A DNA stretch of 64,000 bases from Actinoallomurus iriomotensis. GTDB lineage: Bacteria > Actinomycetota > Actinomycetes > Streptosporangiales > Streptosporangiaceae. The notes beneath the pieces are model-generated. The model did no database searches. It was not told the origin of the DNA and worked only from the letters and a program-made list of their open reading frames with translations. Shown here piece after piece: positions 20,380 to 28,381 of this stretch. Each line of letters begins with the position of its first letter. The first letter of the stretch is position 1. A program made the translations under genes and the position numbers. The DNA lies in contig NZ_BSTJ01000009.1 of the NCBI RefSeq assembly GCF_030269445.1, forward strand, positions 434,001-498,000, in the 5' to 3' direction.

Positions 20380-20583
20380 CTATTCCACCTTGGTCAGCAC
20401 GACCGTCCAGTCACGGCTTCCCAGGCCTTCGACGCGGTCCAGTTTCCATGTTTGGTCGCTGACCTGGAAGGTGTCACCGACATGAGATCCATCGGGAAGC
20501 ATGGCGGCGTTGAAAACGCCGAAGCTGCCAATGGACGTATTCCGCTGCCTGCCGTGTTTCAAAAACATTTCAGATGGTGCCAT
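20380..20583 (-). CDS. Small low-GC reading frame, unknown; possible displaced 3' piece of the calpain-like gene
   Basis: 67 residues from ATG 20583 (MAPSEMFLKHGRQRNTSIG...) ending in DRVEGLGSRDWTVVLTKVE. Codons are clearly less GC-rich than in neighbouring genes. It overlaps the end of the calpain-like frame in a different frame, so it is either a separate tiny gene or the out-of-frame tail of a deleted larger gene. There is no strong ribosome site and no recognised domain. Confidence 0.4.
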   Translation of the reverse strand: MAPSEMFLKHGRQRNTSIGSFGVFNAAMLPDGSHVGDTFQVSDQTWKLDRVEGLGSRDWTVVLTKVE

Positions 20584-21211
20584 GGCTATTCCAAGGTCGC
20601 ATGCGCGACATCGAATATCGGGCCTCGTGCAGCCGTACCTCGTAGTTGCCGTCGTCGGTCTCCCGTACGCAGTCGCGTATCGCCTCAGGCCGGTGGCCGG
20701 CGACGGCGCCGAGCGTCGCGATGATCCCGCAGTCGCCGAGATCACCCTGCTTGGTCTGTTCTCGCGTGGGCTCGCCGCGGAACAACGGAGTACGGGTTCC
20801 GTCCGTGCGCTCCAGGGGAGTGTCGTAGCGGTCGGGAACCAACCGCGGATCTTCCCGCGGGTCCTGGAAGTCCGGCCGGTCCACCACTTCGGCCGGTTCC
20901 TCGCCGTCGTCGACCCGCTCAGAAGTGAAGGCACGCTTGAGGCTCGCGAGGATACCTCGCTCTGCCTCGCCGTCATCGTGGTCGGCGACGCGGGCGATAT
21001 CGTCCGACGGTCCATCGCCGACGATGCCCTTTCGTCCGTCCTCGCGGTCCGAGGCGGCAATGGCGTCGTTGGCGGCCGCGGCGCCTTTTCGGCTGTCGGC
21101 ACGGGAGGGGTAGCCGTCGACGCCCGGCCGGTCCGGCTGCGTCACCGCTGCGGGGCGGTCCGCTTCCTTCTCGACGGCCTCGACGTGGGTGTCGGAGTCG
21201 TCAATGCCCAT
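20570..21211 (-). pseudogene. Truncated calpain-family (C2) cysteine peptidase
   Basis: 213-residue frame. After a long acidic, disordered N-terminal part (~140 residues), the calpain active-site motif appears: TREQTKQGDLGDCGIIATLGAVAGHRP, with the catalytic Cys, then NYEVRLHEARYS. The frame then stops. The His and Asn parts of the triad, which should follow over ~150 residues, are absent from this and the other frames on the strand. The adjoining sequence switches frame and has lower GC. I read this as a decayed, internally deleted member of the actinomycete C2-type peptidases. A short secreted or toxin-like remnant is the alternative. Confidence 0.6.
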
Positions 21212-21343
21212 TGGCAAGGCGGCTCCAGCGCCCGAAGTCCTCGACGGTCATCCCAGTGCACCTCCGCCGTCCGGAGACCGCCTGTCCCCCGTCTCGACCC
21301 AAGCAGAGCGATCCGGGACTCGCCACTGTTGCATAATCTCGGC

Positions 21344-21796
21344 ATGAGGTTCCGTGCGACGGTACGACTGGACGGCAAGACCGCTACCGGCATCAACGTT
21401 CCGGCCGAAGTCATGGAGGCGCTCGGAGGCGGCAAACGCCCGCCCGTGAAGGTCACCATAAAAGGTCACACCTATTCCAGCACCGTCGGGACGATGCGGG
21501 GAGTGGCCAAGATCCCGCTCAGCGCGGAGAACCGCGAGGCCGCCGGGGTGAACGCCGGTGACGAGGTGGACGTGGACGTCGAACCCGACGACTCTCCGCG
21601 TGAGGTGGCCGTACCAGACGATCTCGCCAAGGCTTTGCACGGCGACGCGGAGGCCGAACGTTGCTTCGAGGGCCTGTCCCCGTCGCGCAAGAAGGCGTAC
21701 GTGACCTGGATCGAACAGGCCAAGAAGGCGGAGACCCGCGAACGCCGCGTCGCCCAGGCGGTCACGGAACTGAGCGAGGGCAAGCCCAAGCGCTGA
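21344..21796 (+). CDS. DUF1905 and YdeI/OmpD-associated domain protein
   Basis: 150-residue cytoplasmic protein. The N-terminal ~90 residues match the DUF1905 beta-barrel pattern (MRFRATVRLDG...AGDEVDVDVEPDD). The C-terminal part (LAKALHGDAEAERCFEGLSPSRKKAYVTWIEQAKKAETRERRV) is the YdeI/bacteriocin-protection type helical domain. The biochemical role of the family is not established. A CATAAT hexamer ends 6 bases before the ATG and no ribosome site is seen, so the message may be leaderless. Confidence 0.88.
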   Translation: MRFRATVRLDGKTATGINVPAEVMEALGGGKRPPVKVTIKGHTYSSTVGTMRGVAKIPLSAENREAAGVNAGDEVDVDVEPDDSPREVAVPDDLAKALHGDAEAERCFEGLSPSRKKAYVTWIEQAKKAETRERRVAQAVTELSEGKPKR

Positions 21797-21942
21797 CCCG
21801 CGACGGCGCGGCCCGCCCTTGCCCGATCGAACCTCAGCCGTCCGCGTCGCCCAGGACCGCGGGTCACCGGCGTACCGTGTCCGCCCGCGGGCCTGGCGAG
21901 AGATTCGTAGAGCGCGGATGATCGCTCGCGCCCGATCACGGG

Positions 21943-22848
21943 CTACGGGCGGCGGAGCCATTCGACGGCGAGTCGGGCGGCGGTGCCGATGACGGCGTCG
22001 GCCTGTGGGAGGACGGCGATCGGCAGGAGGGAGCGGGTGAACACGGCCACGGCGTAGCGGCCGCCGTCGGGGTACTCGACCACGCCGATCTCGTTGCGGA
22101 TCGTCAGCAGCGTCCCCGTCTTGCCGCTGACCACCACGTCGTCGTACGGGAAGCCGGACGACAGCCGGTGCGGCCAGACCTGGAGGCCCAGCAGGCGGCG
22201 CATGGCCGCGCACTCGGCGGGTGGGGCGGCCTCGTCGCGCCAGATCAGGCCCAGCAGCCGGGTCATGTCGCGGGGTGTGCTGTGGCTGGTGCGGAGCGGG
22301 TCGAGGGCGCGCAGGCGGTCGAGCATGCCGGGTTCGTCCAGCCGGGCCCAGACCTCGCCGAACGTGCTCGCGCGGGCGTCGGTGAACAGGCTGTCGAGCA
22401 GGTCGCGGCCGCTGCCGTCCACGGCCGTGCCGGGCAGGCCGAGGTCGGCGGCGGTCGCGTTGACGGCCTCCAGCCCGACCCGGTCCAGTACGACGTCGGC
22501 GGCGGTGTTGTCGCTCACGGTGATCATGAAGCAGGCGAGGTCGCGCAGGGACATGCGGACCTCGTCCAGCAGCACGGACACGCCGGTCGGTCCGGTCGTG
22601 CGATCCCCGGGAGGCAGGGTGACGGGTTCGGTCGGGTCGAGCAGGCCCTCGGCGGCCTGCCGGTGGAAGGCGACGAGCAGCGGCACCTTGAAGACGGACG
22701 CGAGCACGACCGGTTCGTCGGCGTGGACCGCCACCTGCCGTCCGGTGTCGATGTCGGTGGCATGCAGGAAACCGGTCACCCCGGCGTCGCGGAACGCCGC
22801 CTCGATTCGCGCGTGCACGTCCGTTCGCAGCTCGCCGGGCGCGCTCAT
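21943..22848 (-). CDS. Class A beta-lactamase-fold serine hydrolase without signal peptide
   Basis: 301 residues. The penicilloyl-serine-transferase motifs are present: SxxK as SVFK (~residue 51), SDN in TVSDNTAADV and KTG in VSGKTGTLL. There is no signal peptide or lipobox, and the omega-loop ExxLN motif of true class A enzymes is not found, so penicillinase activity is doubtful and a cytoplasmic esterase or amidase role is possible. The ATG overlaps the stop of the upstream LysR gene by 4 bases (ATGA), so the two are translated together. Confidence 0.85.
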   Translation of the reverse strand: MSAPGELRTDVHARIEAAFRDAGVTGFLHATDIDTGRQVAVHADEPVVLASVFKVPLLVAFHRQAAEGLLDPTEPVTLPPGDRTTGPTGVSVLLDEVRMSLRDLACFMITVSDNTAADVVLDRVGLEAVNATAADLGLPGTAVDGSGRDLLDSLFTDARASTFGEVWARLDEPGMLDRLRALDPLRTSHSTPRDMTRLLGLIWRDEAAPPAECAAMRRLLGLQVWPHRLSSGFPYDDVVVSGKTGTLLTIRNEIGVVEYPDGGRYAVAVFTRSLLPIAVLPQADAVIGTAARLAVEWLRRP

Positions 22849-23807
22849 GCGAGGAACCCCGAGGCCGGGCGCTGGACGACGCGGCGGGCGGGGGCGGCGT
22901 CGAGTGGGGCCATGCCCGCCTCCCGGCGCAGTACGGCGGTCGCGACGGCGGTGAAGTCGGCGATGGCGCGGGCCTGGTCGGGGTCGCGGGAGGGCCGCCA
23001 CACACAGGACGTTCGCCAGGTGATCGGCTCGCCGAGCAGCGGGCGCCAGGTCGCCCCGGCGGCGTCCTCGGTGCGCGGCACCAGTGCCACGGCCGTCCCC
23101 GCCAGGACGAGACCCAGCGCGAACTGCGGATGCCGCGCCTGGTGTACGGCGGGCGGCGCGTACCCGTGGCGGCGGCAGGTGGCCAGCAACTCGTCGTACG
23201 CCCCGGGCGCCTCGTCGCGCGGGAACACCGCCAGGTCGTGCCCTGCCAGGTCGGCGAGGTGGACCTCGGCGGAGGCGGCGAGGCGCGAGGACGCGGGCAG
23301 GAGGACGCCGACCGGCTGGCCGAGCATCGGGCCGAGTTCGAGGTCGCGGGTGTCGCAGGGGTGCCGGACGATGCCGGCGTCGAGCGCGCCCTCGCCCAGG
23401 GCACGGATCTGCTCGGCCGTCCCGGTCTCGCGCAGTTCGAGCCGCAGGTCCGGGCGTTGCTCGCGGAACGCGGCGATCAGCGCGGCGACGATCGGGCCGC
23501 CCAGATCGCTCGGCAGGCCCGCGCGTACCGCGCCGACCTCGCCGAGGCGCGCCCGCTCGGCGACGGAGTAGACGCGGTCCACGCGGACGAGGATCTCACG
23601 GGCCTCTTCCAGCAGCAGCCGCCCCGGCGCGGTGAGCTCCACCTTCCGGCTCGACCGGTCGAACAGCCGGACCCCGAGTTCCTTCTCCAGCCGCTGGATC
23701 CGCTGGCTCAACGGCGGCTGGGCGATGCCCAGACGCTCCGCCGCGCGGCCGAAGTGGAGTTCTTCCGCGACCACGACGAAGCAGTTCAGATGCCCCACCA
23801 GGTTCAC
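22845..23807 (-). CDS. LysR-family transcriptional regulator
   Basis: 320 residues. The N-terminal winged helix-turn-helix (residues ~1-60) is clear: LNCFVVVAEELHFGRAAERLGIAQPPLSQRIQRLEKELGVRLFDRSSR. The effector-binding domain follows. The gene runs in the same direction as the beta-lactamase-like gene and overlaps it, unlike the divergent AmpR-ampC arrangement. It probably controls its own operon. The inducer is unknown. Length is normal for the family. Confidence 0.93.
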   Translation of the reverse strand: MNLVGHLNCFVVVAEELHFGRAAERLGIAQPPLSQRIQRLEKELGVRLFDRSSRKVELTAPGRLLLEEAREILVRVDRVYSVAERARLGEVGAVRAGLPSDLGGPIVAALIAAFREQRPDLRLELRETGTAEQIRALGEGALDAGIVRHPCDTRDLELGPMLGQPVGVLLPASSRLAASAEVHLADLAGHDLAVFPRDEAPGAYDELLATCRRHGYAPPAVHQARHPQFALGLVLAGTAVALVPRTEDAAGATWRPLLGEPITWRTSCVWRPSRDPDQARAIADFTAVATAVLRREAGMAPLDAAPARRVVQRPASGFLA

Positions 23808-23841
23808 GACCGCCGATCATATCGATGCACGGGTTCGATAG

Positions 23842-25107
23842 TTAATTCGTTATCTCCGCTGGTCCGACACGGATGAGAGGCCGGGCGCAGGCCGCCGCCG
23901 ACAGCGGCCCGAGGACGGCGAGCGCGGCCAGCGCGGTGGCCGCCCCCGCGGGCCCGATGTCGAAGAGAGACCCGACCGCGGGATCGCCCGCGAACACGAC
24001 CATGCCGGAGACGAACGAGGACACCCCGAGGTAGGCGCCGATCCGTTCGGGCGGCGCGTACCGGGCGATGGACTGAAAGACCGAGGACTGCATGAGGCCC
24101 TGCCCGGCTCCGGCCAGAGCGGCGGCCGCCACCAGGCCGGCGACCTGCGGCACGTCGCCGTTCCCCTCCAGCGGAAGGAGCGCCAGGTAGCACGCGCCCA
24201 TCAGCAGCAGTCCCGTCTGGAGGACTCGTGGGCGGTCGGCGCGGCTCCCGGCGGCGCACCACGGCTGCACGGCCGCCGTGGCCGCGGCGGCGACGCAGAA
24301 GAACACGGTCGTCCAGTTCGACCCGAAACCCTTGAGCGGCACGACCGTCGTCGTCTCCCCGGCGAGCAGGATGCTGGCGGCGGTCGCCCCGGCGAACCGG
24401 AGGAACGCCCGGTCGCGAACGACGGCCGCCATGCCCCGGAACGTCGCCGTACGAGCTCCGGCCGGGACCCGATCCGCCCCAGGACCGCGGCGTCCGCCCA
24501 CGTACAGGAACAGGCCGCCGGCGATCGCCCAGCACCCGGCTCCGCCGGCGGCGAGAGGTCCGAAGCCGCCGTCTCTCAGGACGGCGAGTCCGACGAGCGG
24601 CGCCACGATGGCGGTGACCTGGCCACTGATCAGGTAGGCGGCGAAACCGGCCGGTCGGCGCGCGGGGGACGTCCCGGCGATGATGGCCTGTACGGCCGGT
24701 ACGAACAGTGCGCCGCCCGCGCCGAGCAGGCAGGCCGCGCCGAACAGGCCGAGCGGCCCGTCCGTCGTCGCCAGCAGCGCGAAGCTCGCGACGCGGAGCG
24801 CGCAGGCGAGCGCCCCGGTCCGGGGCGCTCCGAGCACGTCGATCAGCGCCCCCAGCGGCGGCTGCAGCGCGGACTGAACGAGGAACCGGGTGCCGAGCGC
24901 CAGGCCGATCGTCCCGGCGAGCAGGCCCACGTCGTGCCGCAGATGGGCGACGAGGTGCCCCATCACCGCGTAGTAGCCGAGCGCCGAGACGACCTGCACG
25001 CCCACGCCTACGGCGATCGCCCGGCGGTCGGCGGCGTCCCGCCCGGCCGGAGGCGGCGTGCCGGCCGGGCGGGACGCGACGGAGACGGCCGGGCCGCCGG
25101 ATGGCAT
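23842..25107 (-). CDS. Major facilitator superfamily transporter
   Basis: 421 residues with roughly twelve hydrophobic segments and an N-terminal cytoplasmic Arg/Ala-rich tail. Conserved MFS features include the loop 2-3 motif region (LQPPLGALIDVLGAPRTG) and the duplicated six-helix halves separated near residue 215. It most likely acts as a drug or metabolite exporter given the adjacent lactamase-fold and LysR genes, but the substrate is not evident. Thirty-four bases separate it from the LysR gene and 6 bases from the upstream beta-lactamase gene, so co-transcription with the lactamase is likely. Confidence 0.9.
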   Translation of the reverse strand: MPSGGPAVSVASRPAGTPPPAGRDAADRRAIAVGVGVQVVSALGYYAVMGHLVAHLRHDVGLLAGTIGLALGTRFLVQSALQPPLGALIDVLGAPRTGALACALRVASFALLATTDGPLGLFGAACLLGAGGALFVPAVQAIIAGTSPARRPAGFAAYLISGQVTAIVAPLVGLAVLRDGGFGPLAAGGAGCWAIAGGLFLYVGGRRGPGADRVPAGARTATFRGMAAVVRDRAFLRFAGATAASILLAGETTTVVPLKGFGSNWTTVFFCVAAAATAAVQPWCAAGSRADRPRVLQTGLLLMGACYLALLPLEGNGDVPQVAGLVAAAALAGAGQGLMQSSVFQSIARYAPPERIGAYLGVSSFVSGMVVFAGDPAVGSLFDIGPAGAATALAALAVLGPLSAAACARPLIRVGPAEITN

Positions 25108-25113
25108 CGAGAT

Positions 25114-26085
25114 CTAACCGGCCCGGCCGAGCCCGTGGGCGAGTACGGTCGCGGTCTCGGCGACGGCCTTCTCGTCGGTGGCACCGTCCGCGGCCCGGCT
25201 GTTGGTGAGGATCACCATGACCACCGGAGCGCCGGACGGCGGCCAGGCGACCGCGATGTCGTTCGTGGCGCCGTACGTCGAACCGGTCCCGGTCTTGTCG
25301 GCGACGGTCCAGCTCTTCGGCAGCCCGGCCCGGATGCGCGCGTTGCCGGTCGTGTTGGCCTTCATCCAGCCGACCAGACGGGTGCGGTCGGCGGGCGCGA
25401 GCGCGTTGCCCAGCGTGAGCGCCCGCAGGTCGCGGGCGTAGACGGAGGGCATGGTGGTGTCGCGCTTCTCTCCGGGCCGCCAGATGTTGAGGTCGGTCTC
25501 CCAGCGGTCGAGCCGGCTGACCGGGTCACCGAGCGAACGATAGTACGCGGTGAGCCCGGACGGCCCCCCGACCTGCTTGAGCAGCAGGTTGGCCGCCGTG
25601 TTGTCGCTCACGGTGATCGCCGCGTCGCACAGGTCGGCCACGGTCATGCCGGTGTCCACGTGCTGCTCGGTGATGGGCGAGTTGGCCACCACGTCGTCGC
25701 GCGTGTAGTGGACGACCCGGTCCATCAGCCCGGGGTCGGACCGGCGCGCCTTCTGGAGCACGGCCCCGGTCACCATGGCCTTGTACGTCGACGCCTCCGG
25801 GAACAGCTCACCGGACCGGTAGCTCAGGACCCGGCCCGTCCCGGTGTCGATCGCGTACGCGCCGATCCGTCCGTGATGCCGCTGTTCGAGCCCGTGGAGC
25901 CGCCGGCCGACCTCCGCCTGGGACGACGCGGGCGAGGTCGCGGGCGCGCGGAGCGACGCTGTGGCGCTCCGCGGCACGGCCTTCTGGGCGGTCGCGTCAC
26001 CGCAGCCGGTGACGGCGACAAGGGCGGAAAGGGCGAGTCCCGCGGCGCCGAGCGCCGTTCGAGATCGTGGTGAGCCAGTGCGCAT
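25114..26085 (-). CDS. Class A beta-lactamase, lipoprotein form
   Basis: 323 residues. A lipoprotein signal ends LVAVTGCG, so the enzyme is tethered outside the membrane. All class A elements are present: active-site STYK (~residue 101), SDN in TVSDNTAANLL, the omega-loop WETDLN with the general-base Glu, and DKTGTGSTYG. It should hydrolyse beta-lactams. It is divergent from a paralogous lactamase gene only 62 bases away, and the MFS gene follows 6 bases downstream. Confidence 0.93.
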   Translation of the reverse strand: MRTGSPRSRTALGAAGLALSALVAVTGCGDATAQKAVPRSATASLRAPATSPASSQAEVGRRLHGLEQRHHGRIGAYAIDTGTGRVLSYRSGELFPEASTYKAMVTGAVLQKARRSDPGLMDRVVHYTRDDVVANSPITEQHVDTGMTVADLCDAAITVSDNTAANLLLKQVGGPSGLTAYYRSLGDPVSRLDRWETDLNIWRPGEKRDTTMPSVYARDLRALTLGNALAPADRTRLVGWMKANTTGNARIRAGLPKSWTVADKTGTGSTYGATNDIAVAWPPSGAPVVMVILTNSRAADGATDEKAVAETATVLAHGLGRAG

Positions 26086-26118
26086 GTATGAGAGAAGATC
26101 AGAGCTCCACCGATTGTG

Positions 26119-26130
26119 TCCAATATTGGA
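26119..26130. promoter_or_regulatory. Palindrome between two divergent beta-lactamase genes
   Basis: TCCAATATTGGA is a perfect 12-base palindrome at the centre of the 62-base divergent spacer, abutting a second palindrome AATCGATT (26130-26137). The spacer is unusually AT-rich. It is well placed as a shared operator or overlapping promoters. The regulator is unknown; the nearby LysR product is a candidate. Confidence 0.55.
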
Positions 26131-26147
26131 ATCGATTGAGCATTAAT

Positions 26148-27068
26148 ATGAGCACGCATATCGCAGCAGTTCAGAGCACCAATCGCCGCGCGCTTCTGGT
26201 GTCCGCGGCTCTCCTGCCGCTCGCGGGGTGCGGCGCGGATCGTCGCTCGACCGCCCGGCCGTCGTCCCCGTCGCCGGGTCGCGGCGCGCCGGACCTCTCG
26301 CGGTTCGCCGCGCTCGAACGCCGGCACGACGCCCGGCTGGGCGTGTACGCCCTGGCGACCGGCACGGGCGCCGTCGTGGCCTACCGGGCCGACGAGCGCT
26401 TCGCGTTCTGCTCCACCTTCAAGACGCTCGCCGCGGCGGCGGTCCTGCACCGCAACCCGCTCGTCCACCTGGACAAGCGCGTCACCTACACCAGGGCCGA
26501 CGTCGACTCCATCTCGCCGATCACCCAGCACCACGTCGCGACCGGGATGACCATCAGGCAGCTGTGCGACGCCGCCATACGCCACAGCGACGGAACGGCC
26601 GGCAATCTGCTCGTGCGCGACCTCGGTGGCCCCGCACGGCTGACCGCCTACCTGCGGGAACTCGGCGACACCGTCAGCCGCATGGACGACTACGAGCCGA
26701 AGCTGAACCGGATCCCGCCTCACGACCCGCGCGACACCACCACGCCACGGGCGATCGCCGCCGACTACCGCGCACTCGTGCTCGGCGACGCGCTGACCGC
26801 CGACCGGCGCACCCTGATCAGTGACTGGCTCGAACGCAACACCACGGGCGCCACGCGCATCCGCGCCGGCCTCCCCAAGGGCTGGAAGGTGGCCGACAAG
26901 ACCGGTACCGGCGACTACGGACGGGCCAACGACATCGCCATCGTCTGGCCGCCCCACAACGCCCCGCTCGTACTGGCCGTCATGTCCGACCGATCCGGGT
27001 ACGGCGCCCCGCCCAGGGAGCCGCTGATCGCCGAGGCCACCAGGCAGGTCGTCGCGGCGCTCGCCTAG
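26148..27068 (+). CDS. Class A beta-lactamase with SDG motif (BlaC-like), lipoprotein form
   Basis: 306 residues with a lipoprotein signal ending LLPLAGCG. The active site is FCSTFK, the omega loop DDYEPKLN carries the general base, and DKTGTGDYG is the third box. The second box reads SDG (RHSDGTAGN) instead of SDN. The same N-to-G change occurs in Mycobacterium tuberculosis BlaC and is linked with weaker clavulanate inhibition. It is paralogous to the divergent lactamase at 25114-26085. ATG 26148 is chosen because the signal peptide begins there; its ribosome site is weak. The 3' end shares CTAG with the convergent CbrC-like gene. Confidence 0.93.
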   Translation: MSTHIAAVQSTNRRALLVSAALLPLAGCGADRRSTARPSSPSPGRGAPDLSRFAALERRHDARLGVYALATGTGAVVAYRADERFAFCSTFKTLAAAAVLHRNPLVHLDKRVTYTRADVDSISPITQHHVATGMTIRQLCDAAIRHSDGTAGNLLVRDLGGPARLTAYLRELGDTVSRMDDYEPKLNRIPPHDPRDTTTPRAIAADYRALVLGDALTADRRTLISDWLERNTTGATRIRAGLPKGWKVADKTGTGDYGRANDIAIVWPPHNAPLVLAVMSDRSGYGAPPREPLIAEATRQVVAALA

Positions 27069-27613
27069 GTGAAGTCGGAGTACGCGAGGTGGGTGCCGCA
27101 CGAGCGGCACTCGAAGAGGTACGCCGTCGGCTGGCCGGTGCGGTCGAGGGCCTTCAGATAGCCGTCGATCTGGTCGTCGGTCCAGCGGTGCGCGCCGAGC
27201 TCGGCCCGCAACGACGACAGCGCCGGCTCGTCTCCGCGCAGCTCACGCGCGCCCGCCGGGCCCAGGAACGCTGCGCCGTCGCCGCAGTGGAACAACCATC
27301 GCTCCTGCTGCCACCCGGAGAAACCCGGGGTGCGCCTGGCGATCGCGTCCACCACCGTGCCGTCGATCTCCGGGGGTCCGAGAACGTCACAGTAGGTGGC
27401 GTCGAACCGCTCGGCCGCGCTGCCGTCGGCGATGCACCAGGGGCAGAGCGCCGCCACCTCCTCCTCGCAGTACACCGGGCCGGTGTAGACGAGGCCGCGC
27501 CGCTGTGAGCAGTTGTCGCACGCCTGCTCCGACGCCTTGATCGAGCCCGTTCCCACCGGGTCCGGGTGGTAGACGAAGACCGGCAACTCCTCGAGCTCAG
27601 CCACCTTGATCAC
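27065..27613 (-). CDS. CbrC-family (UPF0167) cysteine-rich protein
   Basis: 182 residues. Cys pairs CDNC, CPWC and CRSC suggest zinc sites. Sequence features match the UPF0167/CbrC family, whose Escherichia coli member is linked to colicin E2 tolerance. The biochemical function is unknown. The segment RTPGFSGWQQERWLFHCGDGAAFLG is characteristic. The gene runs in parallel with the TetR gene 20 bases upstream and ends in a CTAG stop shared with the lactamase gene. Confidence 0.87.
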   Translation of the reverse strand: MIKVAELEELPVFVYHPDPVGTGSIKASEQACDNCSQRRGLVYTGPVYCEEEVAALCPWCIADGSAAERFDATYCDVLGPPEIDGTVVDAIARRTPGFSGWQQERWLFHCGDGAAFLGPAGARELRGDEPALSSLRAELGAHRWTDDQIDGYLKALDRTGQPTAYLFECRSCGTHLAYSDFT

Positions 27614-27633
27614 CTTAGTCGCGGGGCCTCCCG

Positions 27634-28305
27634 CTAACGCCTGGCGGCCAGGGCCTCGACGCCCGCCACGAACAGGTCGATGCCGAAGGCGAACTCCGCC
27701 TCCGGGTCGTCGATCTTGGTGAACGGGCCGGCCGCGGCGATCAGGCAGGGATAGCGCGACGGCGAAAGCGTCTCAATGCTGAGACGCTTGCGGCGGAGGT
27801 GTTCCGCGGCCTCCTCCTCCGTCTGCTGCGGCTTGAGGCCCGGGTCGCCGATGACCAGCGTCGTCACCGTGCGGAGCCCGTGCCGGCACAGCATCGCGCC
27901 CTCGGCCGGAGTGAAGCCCGCGTCGGCGAGGATCCTCAGCGCCGCCTCCATGATGTCGAAGCAGTGCTGTGCCGCCTCGGGCTGCGTCGTCACCATGAGC
28001 GACGCCGCGTACGGGTGCGCCCGCAGCACGTCGACCATCGAGTTCATCAGCGTCCGCAGCCGCGACGGCCACGGCGCGGACGGGTCGACCGTGGTGTCCA
28101 CGAGCGACCACAGCCGGTCGGCGAGGCCGTCCAGCAGCTCTTCCTTGTTCTTGAAATGCCAGTACAGCGCCATCGGCGTAACGCCGAGGTGTTGGGCGAG
28201 GCGCCTGATCGTCAGGCCGTCGAGGCCCTCCGTGTCCGTCAGCGCCAGCGCCCCGTCGACGACCGTCTCCCGGCTCAGCCGAGCCCGTTCCTCTCCAGTG
28301 GCCAC
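27634..28305 (-). CDS. TetR-family repressor of the adjacent efflux pump
   Basis: 223 residues, GTG start at 28305. The N-terminal helix-turn-helix (~10-55) reads LTIRRLAQHLGVTPMALYWHFKNKEELLDGLADRLW, typical of TetR. The C-terminal domain resembles the TetR_C type (tetracyclin repressor C-terminal) ligand pocket. It is divergent from a DHA2 efflux gene. A 30-base symmetrical operator lies in the 76-base spacer, so it most likely represses both the pump and itself until a ligand binds. Confidence 0.93.
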   Translation of the reverse strand: MATGEERARLSRETVVDGALALTDTEGLDGLTIRRLAQHLGVTPMALYWHFKNKEELLDGLADRLWSLVDTTVDPSAPWPSRLRTLMNSMVDVLRAHPYAASLMVTTQPEAAQHCFDIMEAALRILADAGFTPAEGAMLCRHGLRTVTTLVIGDPGLKPQQTEEEAAEHLRRKRLSIETLSPSRYPCLIAAAGPFTKIDDPEAEFAFGIDLFVAGVEALAARR

Positions 28306-28330
28306 TTGACAACTATACGTCGTACAGGGT

Positions 28331-28360
28331 CTTATACGCAGTACATGTACAACGTATAAG
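28331..28360. promoter_or_regulatory. 30-base palindromic TetR operator
   Basis: Outer arms CTTATACG and CGTATAAG flank a central perfect palindrome GTACATGTAC; only the two dinucleotide joints (CA and AA) break the symmetry. A further partial copy (CTATACGTCGTAC) lies just upstream at ~28312-28325. It is located between the TetR gene and the pump gene. Confidence 0.8.
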
Positions 28361-28381
28361 AACAACGTAGAGGAGCGGGGA

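Noticed and set aside
21248-23404. 718-codon minus-strand frame across the DUF1905, lactamase-like and LysR genes
   Set aside because: It is low-complexity Arg/Pro-rich and conflicts with three recognisable proteins.
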